NCBI GenBank assembly: GCA_947373185.1
Contig: CANBWP010000001.1
Location: forward strand, 124,001-188,000
DNA from: Comamonadaceae bacterium
GTDB lineage: Bacteria > Pseudomonadota > Gammaproteobacteria > Burkholderiales > Burkholderiaceae_C
Direction: 5' to 3'
Length of the DNA: 64,000 bases
Shown here: positions 35,423-43,753 of the stretch, piece by piece
Layout: each line of letters starts with the position of its first letter
Numbering within the stretch: the first letter of the stretch is position 1
Made by a program: the position numbers and the translations under genes
The notes under the pieces: generated by a model
What the model saw: only the letters and a program-made list of their open reading frames with translations
Database searches by the model: none
Told to the model about the DNA's origin: nothing

Positions 35423-35445
35423 TTTTTTGAGATTGCTTTGAAATC

Positions 35446-36837
35446 ATGTTTGAGCCTGTCCGTATGTTGGGATTGATTCGCACCGTGAGTGTGTGCCTGT
35501 TGGCATTGAGCGGCTTGCAGGCGGCAGCTTCAGGCATTCATTCTGTGTTCACTGTGCAGGCACCAGAAGGTCAGTGGGTGGTTCGCGCATTGACCACCAC
35601 TGCACATTGTCCAAAGATTCAGTGGGATCGGAAAAAAGCCGAACAGATGAAAGTGCGCGCGCCCCAAGGCGAGGTGCCTGTTCGTTCAGATGCGGTGCAA
35701 TCTGATAGCAAACCCGCTGTGTTTGACATCACAAGTTGTGAGGCTCACTGGCCAAAAGGTGCAAAGTCGGCCAAGATTGAAGGCCGCGCCGTCCCTGCGC
35801 CGGGCAAGACCCTTCAACGAATTTTGATCATTGCCGATACAGGCTGCAGATTGAAAGCTTCCGAAAATGCATTTCAAGATTGCAACGATGCTGACAAGTG
35901 GCCCTTTCAGAAAGTGGCGCAAAGTGCTGCCAAATTAAAACCCGATTTGGTGGTTCACATTGGTGACATCCATTACCGTGAAAGCCCCTGTCCAGAGGGT
36001 CGTGCCGGCTGTGCAGGTGCGACTTGGGGGTATGGCTGGGATGCTTGGCGCGATGATTTTTTCAAACCTGCACAGCCTTTGTTGGCTGCTGCGCCTTGGT
36101 TGTTTGTTCGGGGCAATCATGAGTCTTGCTTCAGGGCGGGGCAGGGTTGGTTCCGTTTTGTCGATGCCTTGCCTTGGACGCAGGCGCGCAATTGCAACGA
36201 TCCAGCCAACGACATGCAGGGTGACTTCTCAGAGCCCTATGCCGTCAGCCTCTCTAAGTTCGCGCAGTTCATTGTCTTTGATTCATCCAAGTCCAGTGGC
36301 AAAGCCTATCAGCCAGAAGACCCCGCGTTTCTCAAATACCAAGCTCAGGTCCAGTTGGCCGCACAGTTGGCAACGAAAAAAGCGGAGAGTTTCTTCATCA
36401 ACCATCACCCTTTGTTGGCCGCAGCGTCGAGCCCGGATGCGAGTAAATTTCGCCCAGGCGGCAGTGCAGGATTGCAATCGGTGTTCAGTATGAGCGAACC
36501 GCAGCGTTTGTTTCCTGCCAATGTGAGTGTGGCAATGCATGGCCATGTGCATTTGTTTGAAGCCATCAGCTTTCAAACAGACCATCCCGTGTCCTTGGTG
36601 ATGGGCAACTCTGGCTCCATGAATGAAGGTTTCGCACCCAAGGACATCAAGCCTACCGACAGGGTTTACAAAGATGCTGTGGTGGACAATTATGCGTCCC
36701 GCTCTGACTATGGATTTGCCACCCTGGACCGTGTCTTCGAAGGCGGTCAAGAAACTTGGCTTTTGACGGAGTACACGACGGAAGGTCAGGCCGTGATTCA
36801 TTGCAAACTGAAGCAAGGTAAAAGCCGTTGCGATTGA
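35446..36837 (+). CDS. secreted calcineurin-like metallophosphoesterase
   Basis: 463 aa with a signal peptide (cleaved near LQAAASG). Metal-binding motifs in order: IADTGCR, HIGDIHYRE, FVRGNHES, FINHHPLL and MHGHVHLFE, matching the DXX...GDXH...GNHE...H...GHXH pattern of purple-acid-phosphatase-like enzymes. Six or more cysteines fit a periplasmic, disulfide-bonded protein. It probably cleaves phosphate esters delivered by the receptor. It is the fifth gene of the receptor operon (24 nt after tonB). Substrate unknown. Confidence 0.82.
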   Translation: MFEPVRMLGLIRTVSVCLLALSGLQAAASGIHSVFTVQAPEGQWVVRALTTTAHCPKIQWDRKKAEQMKVRAPQGEVPVRSDAVQSDSKPAVFDITSCEAHWPKGAKSAKIEGRAVPAPGKTLQRILIIADTGCRLKASENAFQDCNDADKWPFQKVAQSAAKLKPDLVVHIGDIHYRESPCPEGRAGCAGATWGYGWDAWRDDFFKPAQPLLAAAPWLFVRGNHESCFRAGQGWFRFVDALPWTQARNCNDPANDMQGDFSEPYAVSLSKFAQFIVFDSSKSSGKAYQPEDPAFLKYQAQVQLAAQLATKKAESFFINHHPLLAAASSPDASKFRPGGSAGLQSVFSMSEPQRLFPANVSVAMHGHVHLFEAISFQTDHPVSLVMGNSGSMNEGFAPKDIKPTDRVYKDAVVDNYASRSDYGFATLDRVFEGGQETWLLTEYTTEGQAVIHCKLKQGKSRCD

Positions 36838-36875
36838 ATGGATGACTGGCGGATCTTGTGGGGCACCGCCTTGAG

Positions 36876-36931
36876 GTTTCATATTTAATTCATCTCCTCG
36901 TCACTGAGTTTTCATTTTCATTTGGCAAATT
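36876..36931 (+). promoter_or_regulatory. four-unit Pho array and -10 of the phoX-like gene
   Basis: Half-sites GTTTCAT (36876), AATTCAT (36887), TCGTCAC (36898) and TTTTCAT (36909-36915), every 11 bp. CAAATT (36926-36931) follows 10 nt later. Predicted start near 36938, leader about 49 nt. Confidence 0.7.
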
Positions 36932-36986
36932 AAAGGGGTGGCTGCCATCTGCAGCGTACTTTTTTCACTTGAACTTAGGAAAATCA

Positions 36987-38942
36987 ATGTCCGCAACACC
37001 TCAATTCAATCGCCGTCAATGGCTCCAAACATTTGCCGGCGCGCCCTTGCTGCCTCTGGCGACTTCGCTCAGCGGCGCAAGCCTCATGCTCTCAGCCTGT
37101 GGGGGTACATCGCATCCGTTGGCAAGTTTCACCAGCGCCACATTCAGCTCTATGCCTGCGCCATCCCTGGCCAATGCTGCACAAATGGCCACCACGACCG
37201 TGGGTTCGACCATGAGTTTGAATTTCAGTGACGGTTCACAGCAAAGCTACAAACTGAGCTATCAGCCTTTCTTTGTAACGGGTGATTTGGTTTCCGATGG
37301 CCAAGGCGGAAAAATCTTGTCGGGTGGCTACTTTGACATCAACAACCGCCCCATCTTAGACACCACAGTGGCTGGCAAAGAGCGCCAATTCTTTTCCGAC
37401 TCACCTGATGGCACATCCTTGCTCACGGTGCCCAATGCCAGTGTGCCGGGTGTCAAGGGCAATGCTGTTTTTTCAGTGGTTCAATTTGAATACACGACCT
37501 GGGCGCAAGATGGCGTGACAGGGATGTATGGCAAATTGCCTTCCCCCATTGCGGTACTGACCTTAGATCAAGATCCCACAACGGGTAAGTTGAGCTTGGT
37601 GAAATACCACAACGTCGACACGTCTGGGGTCAATGGCTTGTGGATCACATGTGGTGCCAGCTTGTCACCTTGGGGGACACATTTGTCAAGCGAAGAATAT
37701 GAGCCGAATGCTTTTACGGCTGCAACGGACCCGCAATTCAAAGCCTTCAGCAAGAACCTGTATGGTTCTGAAACAGCCGCAAACCCTTACAACTATGGCC
37801 ACATGCCAGAGGTCACGGTCAACCCTGACGGTACCGCGACGATCAAAAAACATTACAACTTGGGCCGAATTTCTCACGAACTGGTTCAGGTCATGCCAGA
37901 CAACCGCACGGTGTTCATGGGCGACGATGCCACCAACAGCGGTTACTTTGTGTTTGTGGCGGACAGAGAGAAAGATTTGAGCGCGGGCACCTTGTATGTG
38001 GCCAAAGTTGGCGCTGGATTTTCCATTGACCCTACCGCCCCTGCTGCACCCCTGACATGGATCAAGCTGGGCTCTGCGACCAGTGCCGAAATCAAAACGC
38101 TGGCCAATACTTTGAGGCCCACTGACATCATGTGGGTGTCTGCATCAGATCCCCAAGATGCGAGCTACACCAAGGTCAATGCCAACGGCAGAACCGAATG
38201 GATCAAGTTGAACCCCGGCATGGAAAAAGCAGCCGCGTTTCTCGAGACCCATCGGTATGCTTCGTTGGTGGGGGCATCGATGGGCTTTAGCAAGATGGAG
38301 GGCACCACCGTCAACATCAAAGACAAGGTGGCCTATTCTGCTTTGCAAAACTGCATCGCCTCCATGGTCGCTGGCAACGCCTACAACACCGTGGGCAATG
38401 GTGTGAGTCTTGCCAGGGCGTTGAATGCGGGCGCTGTCATGGCCTTGAACTTGAAGGGTGGCCTCAAAGACACCGCAGGTGTTGCCATCAACAGTGAGTG
38501 GATGCCCGCTGATACGAAAGCCTTGATCACGGGAGAAGACATAACAGCCGATGCATTGGGCAATACGGCCAACCCGGACAAAATTGCCAATCCTGACAAT
38601 TTGAAATTCTCGGAAAGCATGCGCACCTTGTTCATTGGTGAAGACAGCAGCCAACACGTGAATAATTTCTTGTGGGCATACAACATTGATACCAAGGTCT
38701 TGTCGCGCATCATGTCCATCCCCTCGGGCGGAGAGTCCACCGGTTTGCACGCTGTGGATGAACTCAATGGTTGGACATACATCATGAGCAACTTCCAACA
38801 TGCGGGTGATTGGCTCCCGATCCACAGTAACGTGAAGTCAACACTGGAGCCTTTGATCAAAGCCAACTACAAAGAAAAATTTGGTGCTGCCGTGGGTTAC
38901 TTGACGGCAGATTTGACGCAGATGCGCTTGTCAAAGGCTTGA
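36987..38942 (+). CDS. phoX: PhoX-family (DUF839) alkaline phosphatase, Tat-exported
   Basis: 651 aa from the ATG at 36987 with AGGA upstream; the frame opens back to 36858 but crosses the Pho array. The N-terminus has the twin-arginine signal NRRQWLQ, then LMLSAC, a lipobox-like cysteine, so it may be a Tat-exported lipoprotein. The DUF839 propeller shows TCGASLSPWGTHLSSEEYEP, GRISHELVQVMPDNRTVFMGDD and FIGEDSSQHVNNFLWAYNI, the blocks that hold the Fe/Ca cofactor in PhoX. Releases phosphate from many monoesters outside the cytoplasm. Second phosphatase of this locus, third in the window. Confidence 0.85.
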   Translation: MSATPQFNRRQWLQTFAGAPLLPLATSLSGASLMLSACGGTSHPLASFTSATFSSMPAPSLANAAQMATTTVGSTMSLNFSDGSQQSYKLSYQPFFVTGDLVSDGQGGKILSGGYFDINNRPILDTTVAGKERQFFSDSPDGTSLLTVPNASVPGVKGNAVFSVVQFEYTTWAQDGVTGMYGKLPSPIAVLTLDQDPTTGKLSLVKYHNVDTSGVNGLWITCGASLSPWGTHLSSEEYEPNAFTAATDPQFKAFSKNLYGSETAANPYNYGHMPEVTVNPDGTATIKKHYNLGRISHELVQVMPDNRTVFMGDDATNSGYFVFVADREKDLSAGTLYVAKVGAGFSIDPTAPAAPLTWIKLGSATSAEIKTLANTLRPTDIMWVSASDPQDASYTKVNANGRTEWIKLNPGMEKAAAFLETHRYASLVGASMGFSKMEGTTVNIKDKVAYSALQNCIASMVAGNAYNTVGNGVSLARALNAGAVMALNLKGGLKDTAGVAINSEWMPADTKALITGEDITADALGNTANPDKIANPDNLKFSESMRTLFIGEDSSQHVNNFLWAYNIDTKVLSRIMSIPSGGESTGLHAVDELNGWTYIMSNFQHAGDWLPIHSNVKSTLEPLIKANYKEKFGAAVGYLTADLTQMRLSKA

Positions 38943-39006
38943 ACACCAGCGTTGATTGGGCCAATGAACGCTCTAAAATTGAGGACATGTTGCGCATGTC
39001 CTTTTT

Positions 39007-39387
39007 TTGACTCTTTTTGTTTCTGCCAATGCCTTGGCGTGGAATCCATTTGCTTCAGACGATTTCAGTGAAGTGGCCTTGTCCAAGGCGGAGTTACAGA
39101 AAGTTCAAGTCAATGCGGGTTGGGCCAAGGGCGATGACCAGACCTTGATCTTTGAGGTGAACAATGGGCTAAAGGGGCCAATGCAATGCGGCGCAGCCAA
39201 TGTCGATTTGAACGATGGCAAGTCAGTTGGCAAAGTGTTCATGCCCAAGTTTGCCATTCCAGGCCATGCCACACGCAATGCCAGCATGTCGGTGGTCAAG
39301 GGCACCATGAAGGCCTATGCGCTGACTTGTTCTTGCTTCAAAAAGAAAGGGGCTGGGGATTGTGTGAATCCCTTGAAGTCATTTTGA
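39007..39387 (+). CDS. small exported protein with apparent frameshift in its signal peptide
   Basis: The frame opens with TTG at 39007 and gives 126 aa. The start is odd: ATGs at 38987 and 38996, with GAGG upstream, run into a TGA after a tract of seven T (39002-39008). One extra T would join them to this frame and give a normal signal peptide ending ANALA. So the gene is phase-variable, frameshifted, or starts at TTG. The mature part is about 115 residues with three cysteines near the C-terminus (TCSCF...DC) and one near QCGAAN. No known family. Neighbours: phoX upstream, a hydrolase gene abutting convergently. Confidence 0.5.
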   Translation: MTLFVSANALAWNPFASDDFSEVALSKAELQKVQVNAGWAKGDDQTLIFEVNNGLKGPMQCGAANVDLNDGKSVGKVFMPKFAIPGHATRNASMSVVKGTMKAYALTCSCFKKKGAGDCVNPLKSF

Positions 39388-40275
39388 TTAAAACTCGAGG
39401 GTTTGCCCTTCAGTCATCACGATGACTTTGGTGCTTGAGCCTTTCATGGCTTCCACGAATTCTGCAGCTGTGCCTTTGGCCAAGGGATTGGAGCCGTGGT
39501 GGATGGGAATGACCATTTTGGCTGGAATCCAGTTCTTCATGCCCCATGCTGCGTCTTCAGGATCCATGGTGAAGTTGCCTCCAATGGGGATCAGCACCAA
39601 GTCAGGTTTGTAGCGGTCATAGATGAACTTCATGTCGCCGAACAAGCCGGTATCGCCCATGTGCCAAATTTTGAAACCATTTTCCAATTGAATGATGTAA
39701 CCCACGGCTTCGCCTGCTGGGTGCGATTCATTTTTGCCAGTGGCTGGGTTGTTGTGCACCAGCAGCGAGGAGTGCTCAGCTTGTACGGCGGTCACTTTGA
39801 TACCTGGCAATGGGTTGACATGGCCTGTCTTGTTAAAGCGGTGACCTAAGTTTGCAGGCAAGATGCCCAAGGTGATCAGCGGCGTGACCATGTCTGCGGG
39901 GCCATAAAGCATGGTGTTCTGAGCTTTGGCAATGGCCGGCGCATCACCAATGTGGTCGACGTGCGCATGGGTCACCAGCAACAAGTCCACTTTGCCAAGT
40001 GCAGAGAGATCGGTTTTATAGGGGGCTGGCGTTTTCGGGCCACCCGTCAACCAAGGGTCAATGACGATGGTTTTGCCGCCTGGTGATTTGATTTTGAAGC
40101 CCGCTTGGCCAAACCAATAGAGCTCAGTTTTGCCAGACACCGCCTGCGCTTGGGCAGGGGCATGCAGGCTGGCCATGCCAAGCCCCAAGGTCAGCGACAG
40201 TGCCAAGCCAAGGCTGGCGGTCAGATGGGAACCTGCCTTGGCAGCAGTCGAGAAAGTGTGTTGAATGGCGCGCAT
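39388..40275 (-). CDS. metallo-beta-lactamase-fold hydrolase (UPF0173-like), exported
   Basis: 295 aa from the ATG at 40275, which has GGAG upstream; an in-frame start at 40296 is less likely. It has a signal peptide ending AQAQA, then WFGQAGFKI, HAHVDHIGDAP (zinc ligands), HMGDTGLFGDM and IPIHHG. This is the UPF0173 metal-dependent hydrolase family, mostly cytoplasmic; the signal peptide here is notable. Substrate unknown. Confidence 0.8.
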   Translation of the reverse strand: MRAIQHTFSTAAKAGSHLTASLGLALSLTLGLGMASLHAPAQAQAVSGKTELYWFGQAGFKIKSPGGKTIVIDPWLTGGPKTPAPYKTDLSALGKVDLLLVTHAHVDHIGDAPAIAKAQNTMLYGPADMVTPLITLGILPANLGHRFNKTGHVNPLPGIKVTAVQAEHSSLLVHNNPATGKNESHPAGEAVGYIIQLENGFKIWHMGDTGLFGDMKFIYDRYKPDLVLIPIGGNFTMDPEDAAWGMKNWIPAKMVIPIHHGSNPLAKGTAAEFVEAMKGSSTKVIVMTEGQTLEF

Positions 40276-40417
40276 GATTTCTCCAAGAATGGACACTGCA
40301 TGCTAGAGGGCTTTTGACGCCTGAATACTAGGGTTTTTCATAGGTCGCAAGAATATCTCTCATGCCACGTGCAAGCACAGTTCTGACACACTTGCGGTCA
40401 TTCACCAGGAACGACTC

Positions 40418-41230
40418 ATGAAAACCACAGGCCGCCTTCCATGGCTCACTTCACTCAGTCTTTTAGGACTTTGCTTCTTCATGACGACACTGCACGCTCA
40501 AACGCCAGCCAGCTTGGCACAAGAATTTGCGCCAACGGGCACCTTGCGTGCGTCGATCAATCTGGGCAATCCCATCTTGGCCAACAAAGATGCTCAGGGC
40601 CAAGCTGTGGGCGTCTCGGTGGATTTGGCCACTGAATTGGCCAAACGTTTGGGTGTTCCGCTCAGTTTGGTGGTGTTTGATGCCGCCGGTAAATCAGTGG
40701 ACGCTGTGACGCAAGAAAAGGCCGATTTTGGGTTTTTTGCCATCGATCCTGTCAGGGGCCAGGGCATTGCGTTTACAGGCCCCTACATCTTGATTGAAGG
40801 CAGCTACTTGGTCAGTGACAACTCGCCAATCACGCGCAACGAGCAGGTCGACCAAGTAGGTACACGCATCGCAGTGGGCAAAGGCAGTGCCTATGACTTG
40901 TTTCTCACACGAGAAATTAAACAAGCGACGCTACACCGCGCGCCCACTTCGCCGACCACCGTCGATTTTTTCTTGTCTGAAAAATTGGACGTTGCTGCAG
41001 GCGTGAAACAGCAACTCGAAATGGATGCCAAGCGATTGCCCCATTTGCGTTTGCTCCCAGGGAGATTCATGGTGATTGAGCAAGCCATGGGTCTGCCCAA
41101 AACGCGAAGTGACGCAGCGCAAAACTATCTCAAGAAATTTGTCGAGGAGATGAAGGCCTCTGGTTTTGTGGCGGCTTCCTTATTGCGCCATCACATTGAA
41201 GGCGCGGCCGTTGCACCGGCAACGCCCTGA
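40418..41230 (+). CDS. family 3 periplasmic solute-binding protein
   Basis: 270 aa with a signal peptide (cleaved after HAQ). The SBP_bac_3 pattern is present: GVSVDLATELAKRLGV, ADFGFFAIDPVRGQGIAFTGPY and RIAVGKGSAYDLFL. It probably binds an amino acid or similar small polar solute. No permease or ATPase gene is adjacent, so it is either an orphan or serves a remote transporter. AGGA precedes the ATG. Confidence 0.8.
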   Translation: MKTTGRLPWLTSLSLLGLCFFMTTLHAQTPASLAQEFAPTGTLRASINLGNPILANKDAQGQAVGVSVDLATELAKRLGVPLSLVVFDAAGKSVDAVTQEKADFGFFAIDPVRGQGIAFTGPYILIEGSYLVSDNSPITRNEQVDQVGTRIAVGKGSAYDLFLTREIKQATLHRAPTSPTTVDFFLSEKLDVAAGVKQQLEMDAKRLPHLRLLPGRFMVIEQAMGLPKTRSDAAQNYLKKFVEEMKASGFVAASLLRHHIEGAAVAPATP

Positions 41231-41247
41231 TCTGCCAACTTGAACAT

Positions 41248-41691
41248 TCATTTCCAAGGCGTGAAGGCAGGCACAGCACAAGGCCCTTGCGCGTCAATCG
41301 ATTTGAAATCGGCTGGGCCCACAATTTCTAAGTACTCCATGTCGGGGGAGTAGTCGAACAGGTAGTGAACGATGCCAGGGCGCTGATGCACGACGTCACC
41401 AGCTTCCACCAAGGTCTCCTTGTCCTCGTACATGAAGCGCGCCCAGCCCTTCATCATGATCACAATTTGAAACTCGGCCACATGGAAGTGCCAGCCTGTG
41501 CCCGTTTCGGGGGGCATGTTGGCCTTGGCAATGTGCGCCACCACCTTGCCCCGTGTGGCCTTGGCCACGCCTAAGTCTTTGTAAACAAAAAAGTCGCGCA
41601 GGCCTCCGGGCAAGAACTGTGTCTTGCTCATTTTCACGTGCGAAAAGTCGGTGTGGCTCTCATAAGTTGGGGCTAAGGCAGTCGTGCTCAT
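41248..41691 (-). CDS. cupin-domain protein
   Basis: 147-aa single-domain cupin. The first motif is in GTGWHFHVAEFQIVIMMKG (metal ligands His, His, Glu) and the second in VHQRPGIVHYLFDY. It lies 2 nt after the GST stop on the same strand, so the two are co-transcribed. Role unknown; single-domain cupins include sugar-binding proteins and small dioxygenases. Confidence 0.75.
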   Translation of the reverse strand: MSTTALAPTYESHTDFSHVKMSKTQFLPGGLRDFFVYKDLGVAKATRGKVVAHIAKANMPPETGTGWHFHVAEFQIVIMMKGWARFMYEDKETLVEAGDVVHQRPGIVHYLFDYSPDMEYLEIVGPADFKSIDAQGPCAVPAFTPWK

Positions 41692-41693
41692 GG

Positions 41694-42371
41694 TTAAAAC
41701 TCCACTTCAAGTTCTTCAATGTCATCAGGCTCGGCCTGGGCTGCTTCACACCACTCCTTCATGAAAGAAGTGGACATGATGTGTTGGCAGTACTTTTGAC
41801 ACACAGGGTCCAAGTCAATGCCATAGGTGTAGAAGCGTGTGACCACTGGCGCATACATGGCGTCTGCCAGCGTGGGTTTTTTGCCAAAGAGAAACGGGCC
41901 TTTGTGTTCGGTGAGGCATTCGATCCAAATGGTCGTGATGCGATCAATGTCGAGCTGAGCTTTGGACCAGACTTTGAAGCTTTTGAATTTGGCCTTGATG
42001 TTCATGGGCAGCGATGAACGCAGCGCAGAGAAACCAGAATGCATCTCGCCGCAAATTGCACGGCAATGTGCGCGCTGCACCGCATTGGAGGGTAGAAGTT
42101 GTGCTTTTGGTGCAATCTCGTTGAGGTATTCGCCAATGGCCAAGGTGTCCCAAACCTTCACATCTTCGTGCGACAACATGGGAACCAAGATGGAGGGCGA
42201 CAGCAAAAGTAGTTCCGCGCGGGCATCAGCTGAGTCAGTGGCAACAGCCACTTCTGAGAATGAAAGCCCCGACATTTTGACCATTAACCAGCCACGCAAA
42301 GACCATGACGAGTAGTTCTTGCTGCTGATGGTCAGCGTGGTCTTCAAGACAAGTTTGGCAGCACGTGGCAT
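41694..42371 (-). CDS. glutathione S-transferase family protein
   Basis: 225 aa from the ATG at 42371. Thioredoxin-like N-terminal half with SSWSLRGWLM in place of the usual SPYV segment (a Ser is the likely catalytic residue) and SILVPML around the cis-proline; helical C-terminal half with KKPTLADAMYAPV. Probable detoxification or thiol-transfer enzyme. An in-frame start at 42410 lies in the hairpin region upstream and is less likely. Confidence 0.78.
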   Translation of the reverse strand: MPRAAKLVLKTTLTISSKNYSSWSLRGWLMVKMSGLSFSEVAVATDSADARAELLLLSPSILVPMLSHEDVKVWDTLAIGEYLNEIAPKAQLLPSNAVQRAHCRAICGEMHSGFSALRSSLPMNIKAKFKSFKVWSKAQLDIDRITTIWIECLTEHKGPFLFGKKPTLADAMYAPVVTRFYTYGIDLDPVCQKYCQHIMSTSFMKEWCEAAQAEPDDIEELEVEF

Positions 42372-42405
42372 ATCGACTCTCGATGGATGAGGACGAAAAG
42401 CTTCT

Positions 42406-42441
42406 TGCAAAAGTTATGCCATTCGTGGCACAACTTTTGCA
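42406..42441. repeat. long hairpin with TTCG loop upstream of phaZ
   Basis: Arms TGCAAAAGTT (42406-42415) and AACTTTTGCA (42432-42441) are perfect complements. Inside them TGCCA and TGGCA continue the stem after one A-C mismatch, closing on a TTCG tetraloop. Neither strand has a proper T tract after it, so it is not a standard terminator. It lies between the divergent GST and phaZ genes. Confidence 0.7.
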
Positions 42442-42488
42442 CAGTTCTTTTGACCTCGAGCAAATGCTCTCAATTGGTGAAGGAAATG

Positions 42489-43703
42489 ATGTACCAAAAC
42501 TACCAAGTGATGGCCAATGCCTGTGACCCTGTTCGGAAGCTGGCTGAAAAGTCCCAATCCATGTTGTCGCATTGGCCCACCGCCAAGGCCATGCCATACG
42601 GCCGCTGGGTTGAAGCTTATTTGGAGCAGGTGAGCCTGATGGGTCTCACCCATCAGCGGCCTGCCTTTTTGATCGACGCTGTGAAGAACTTTGACGGCTC
42701 TGAATCTCAGATCGAAGAGACAACGGTCAGTCAACGCGTCTTTTGTAACTTGGTCTGTTTCAAGAAAAAGGGCGTCAAGGGCCTACCACGGATCTTGTTG
42801 GTAGCCCCCATGTCAGGCCACTTTGCCACATTGCTGCGCGGCACCGTTCAAACCTTGGTCCAAGACCATGAGGTTTACCTCACTGACTGGTTGAACATCC
42901 GTGACATTCCCTTGTCTGCAGGCAAGTTCGATTTGGATGCGTACATTGATGAGATCATTGCGTCACTGCATGCATTGGGTCCTGGCGTGCACTTGATGGG
43001 TGTCTGCCAGCCAACGGTGGCATGTCTGGCCGCCACCAGCATCATGTCGGAAGACAAAGATCCCTGCGTGCCATCAAGTCTGACCTTGATGGCTGGGCCG
43101 ATTGATACGCGCATCAATCCCACGCAAGTGAATGAGCTGGCCATGACCCAACCCATCGAATGGTTTGAGAAAAATTTGTGCTCCCATGTGCCCTTGCAGT
43201 TCTCGGGTGCTGGTCGCAAGGTCTATCCAGGTTTTGTTCAGCTCTCGGCTTTCATGAACATGAACCTTGAACGCCACAAAAAATCTTTCAAAGATTTGTT
43301 TGACTTGCGGCTTTCAGGCGATAAAGACAAAGCCAATGCCATCCGCGATTTTTACCAAGAATATTTCGCCATCATGGATTTGTCGGCACCGTTTTATTTA
43401 GAAACTGTCGAGAAAGTTTTTCAAAAACATTTGCTCCCTAAAGGCGAGCTCACCTACAAAGACCGAGTTGTCAATCCTGCCAGCATTCGAAATACCTTTT
43501 TGATCACGGTTGAAGGCGAGCGCGATGACATTTGCGGCATCGGACAAACTTTGGCGGCGCAAGATTTATGCAGCAAATTACCAGCCTATCAAAAGACCCA
43601 TCACTTGCAAGCAGGTGTGGGTCATTACGGTGTGTTCAGTGGCAAACGTTGGGCTTCTCAAATTTACCCTGTGGTACGCAACGTCATTCAGAGTGTCAAC
43701 TGA
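42489..43703 (+). CDS. phaZ: intracellular poly(3-hydroxybutyrate) depolymerase
   Basis: 404 aa. Mobilises stored PHB granules. It has the PhaZ N-terminal helices and the lipase-box-like GVCQPTVA with a cysteine nucleophile (C173), as in Ralstonia-type intracellular depolymerases; TVEGERDDI and GVGHYGVFSG near the end carry the Asp and His of the triad. The ATG pair at 42486/42489 has AAGG just upstream; the frame opens at 42387 but passes through the hairpin. Confidence 0.9.
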   Translation: MYQNYQVMANACDPVRKLAEKSQSMLSHWPTAKAMPYGRWVEAYLEQVSLMGLTHQRPAFLIDAVKNFDGSESQIEETTVSQRVFCNLVCFKKKGVKGLPRILLVAPMSGHFATLLRGTVQTLVQDHEVYLTDWLNIRDIPLSAGKFDLDAYIDEIIASLHALGPGVHLMGVCQPTVACLAATSIMSEDKDPCVPSSLTLMAGPIDTRINPTQVNELAMTQPIEWFEKNLCSHVPLQFSGAGRKVYPGFVQLSAFMNMNLERHKKSFKDLFDLRLSGDKDKANAIRDFYQEYFAIMDLSAPFYLETVEKVFQKHLLPKGELTYKDRVVNPASIRNTFLITVEGERDDICGIGQTLAAQDLCSKLPAYQKTHHLQAGVGHYGVFSGKRWASQIYPVVRNVIQSVN

Positions 43704-43753
43704 TCCGTTGTCGATCGATGCATGTCGACTTCAGCGCATCCACGCCTGTCGCA

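Noticed and set aside
40321-40417. CTGACAC and CGGTCAT upstream of the solute-binding protein gene
   Set aside because: Half-sites are 12 bp apart, not 11, and no -10 follows at 10 nt. Probably chance.
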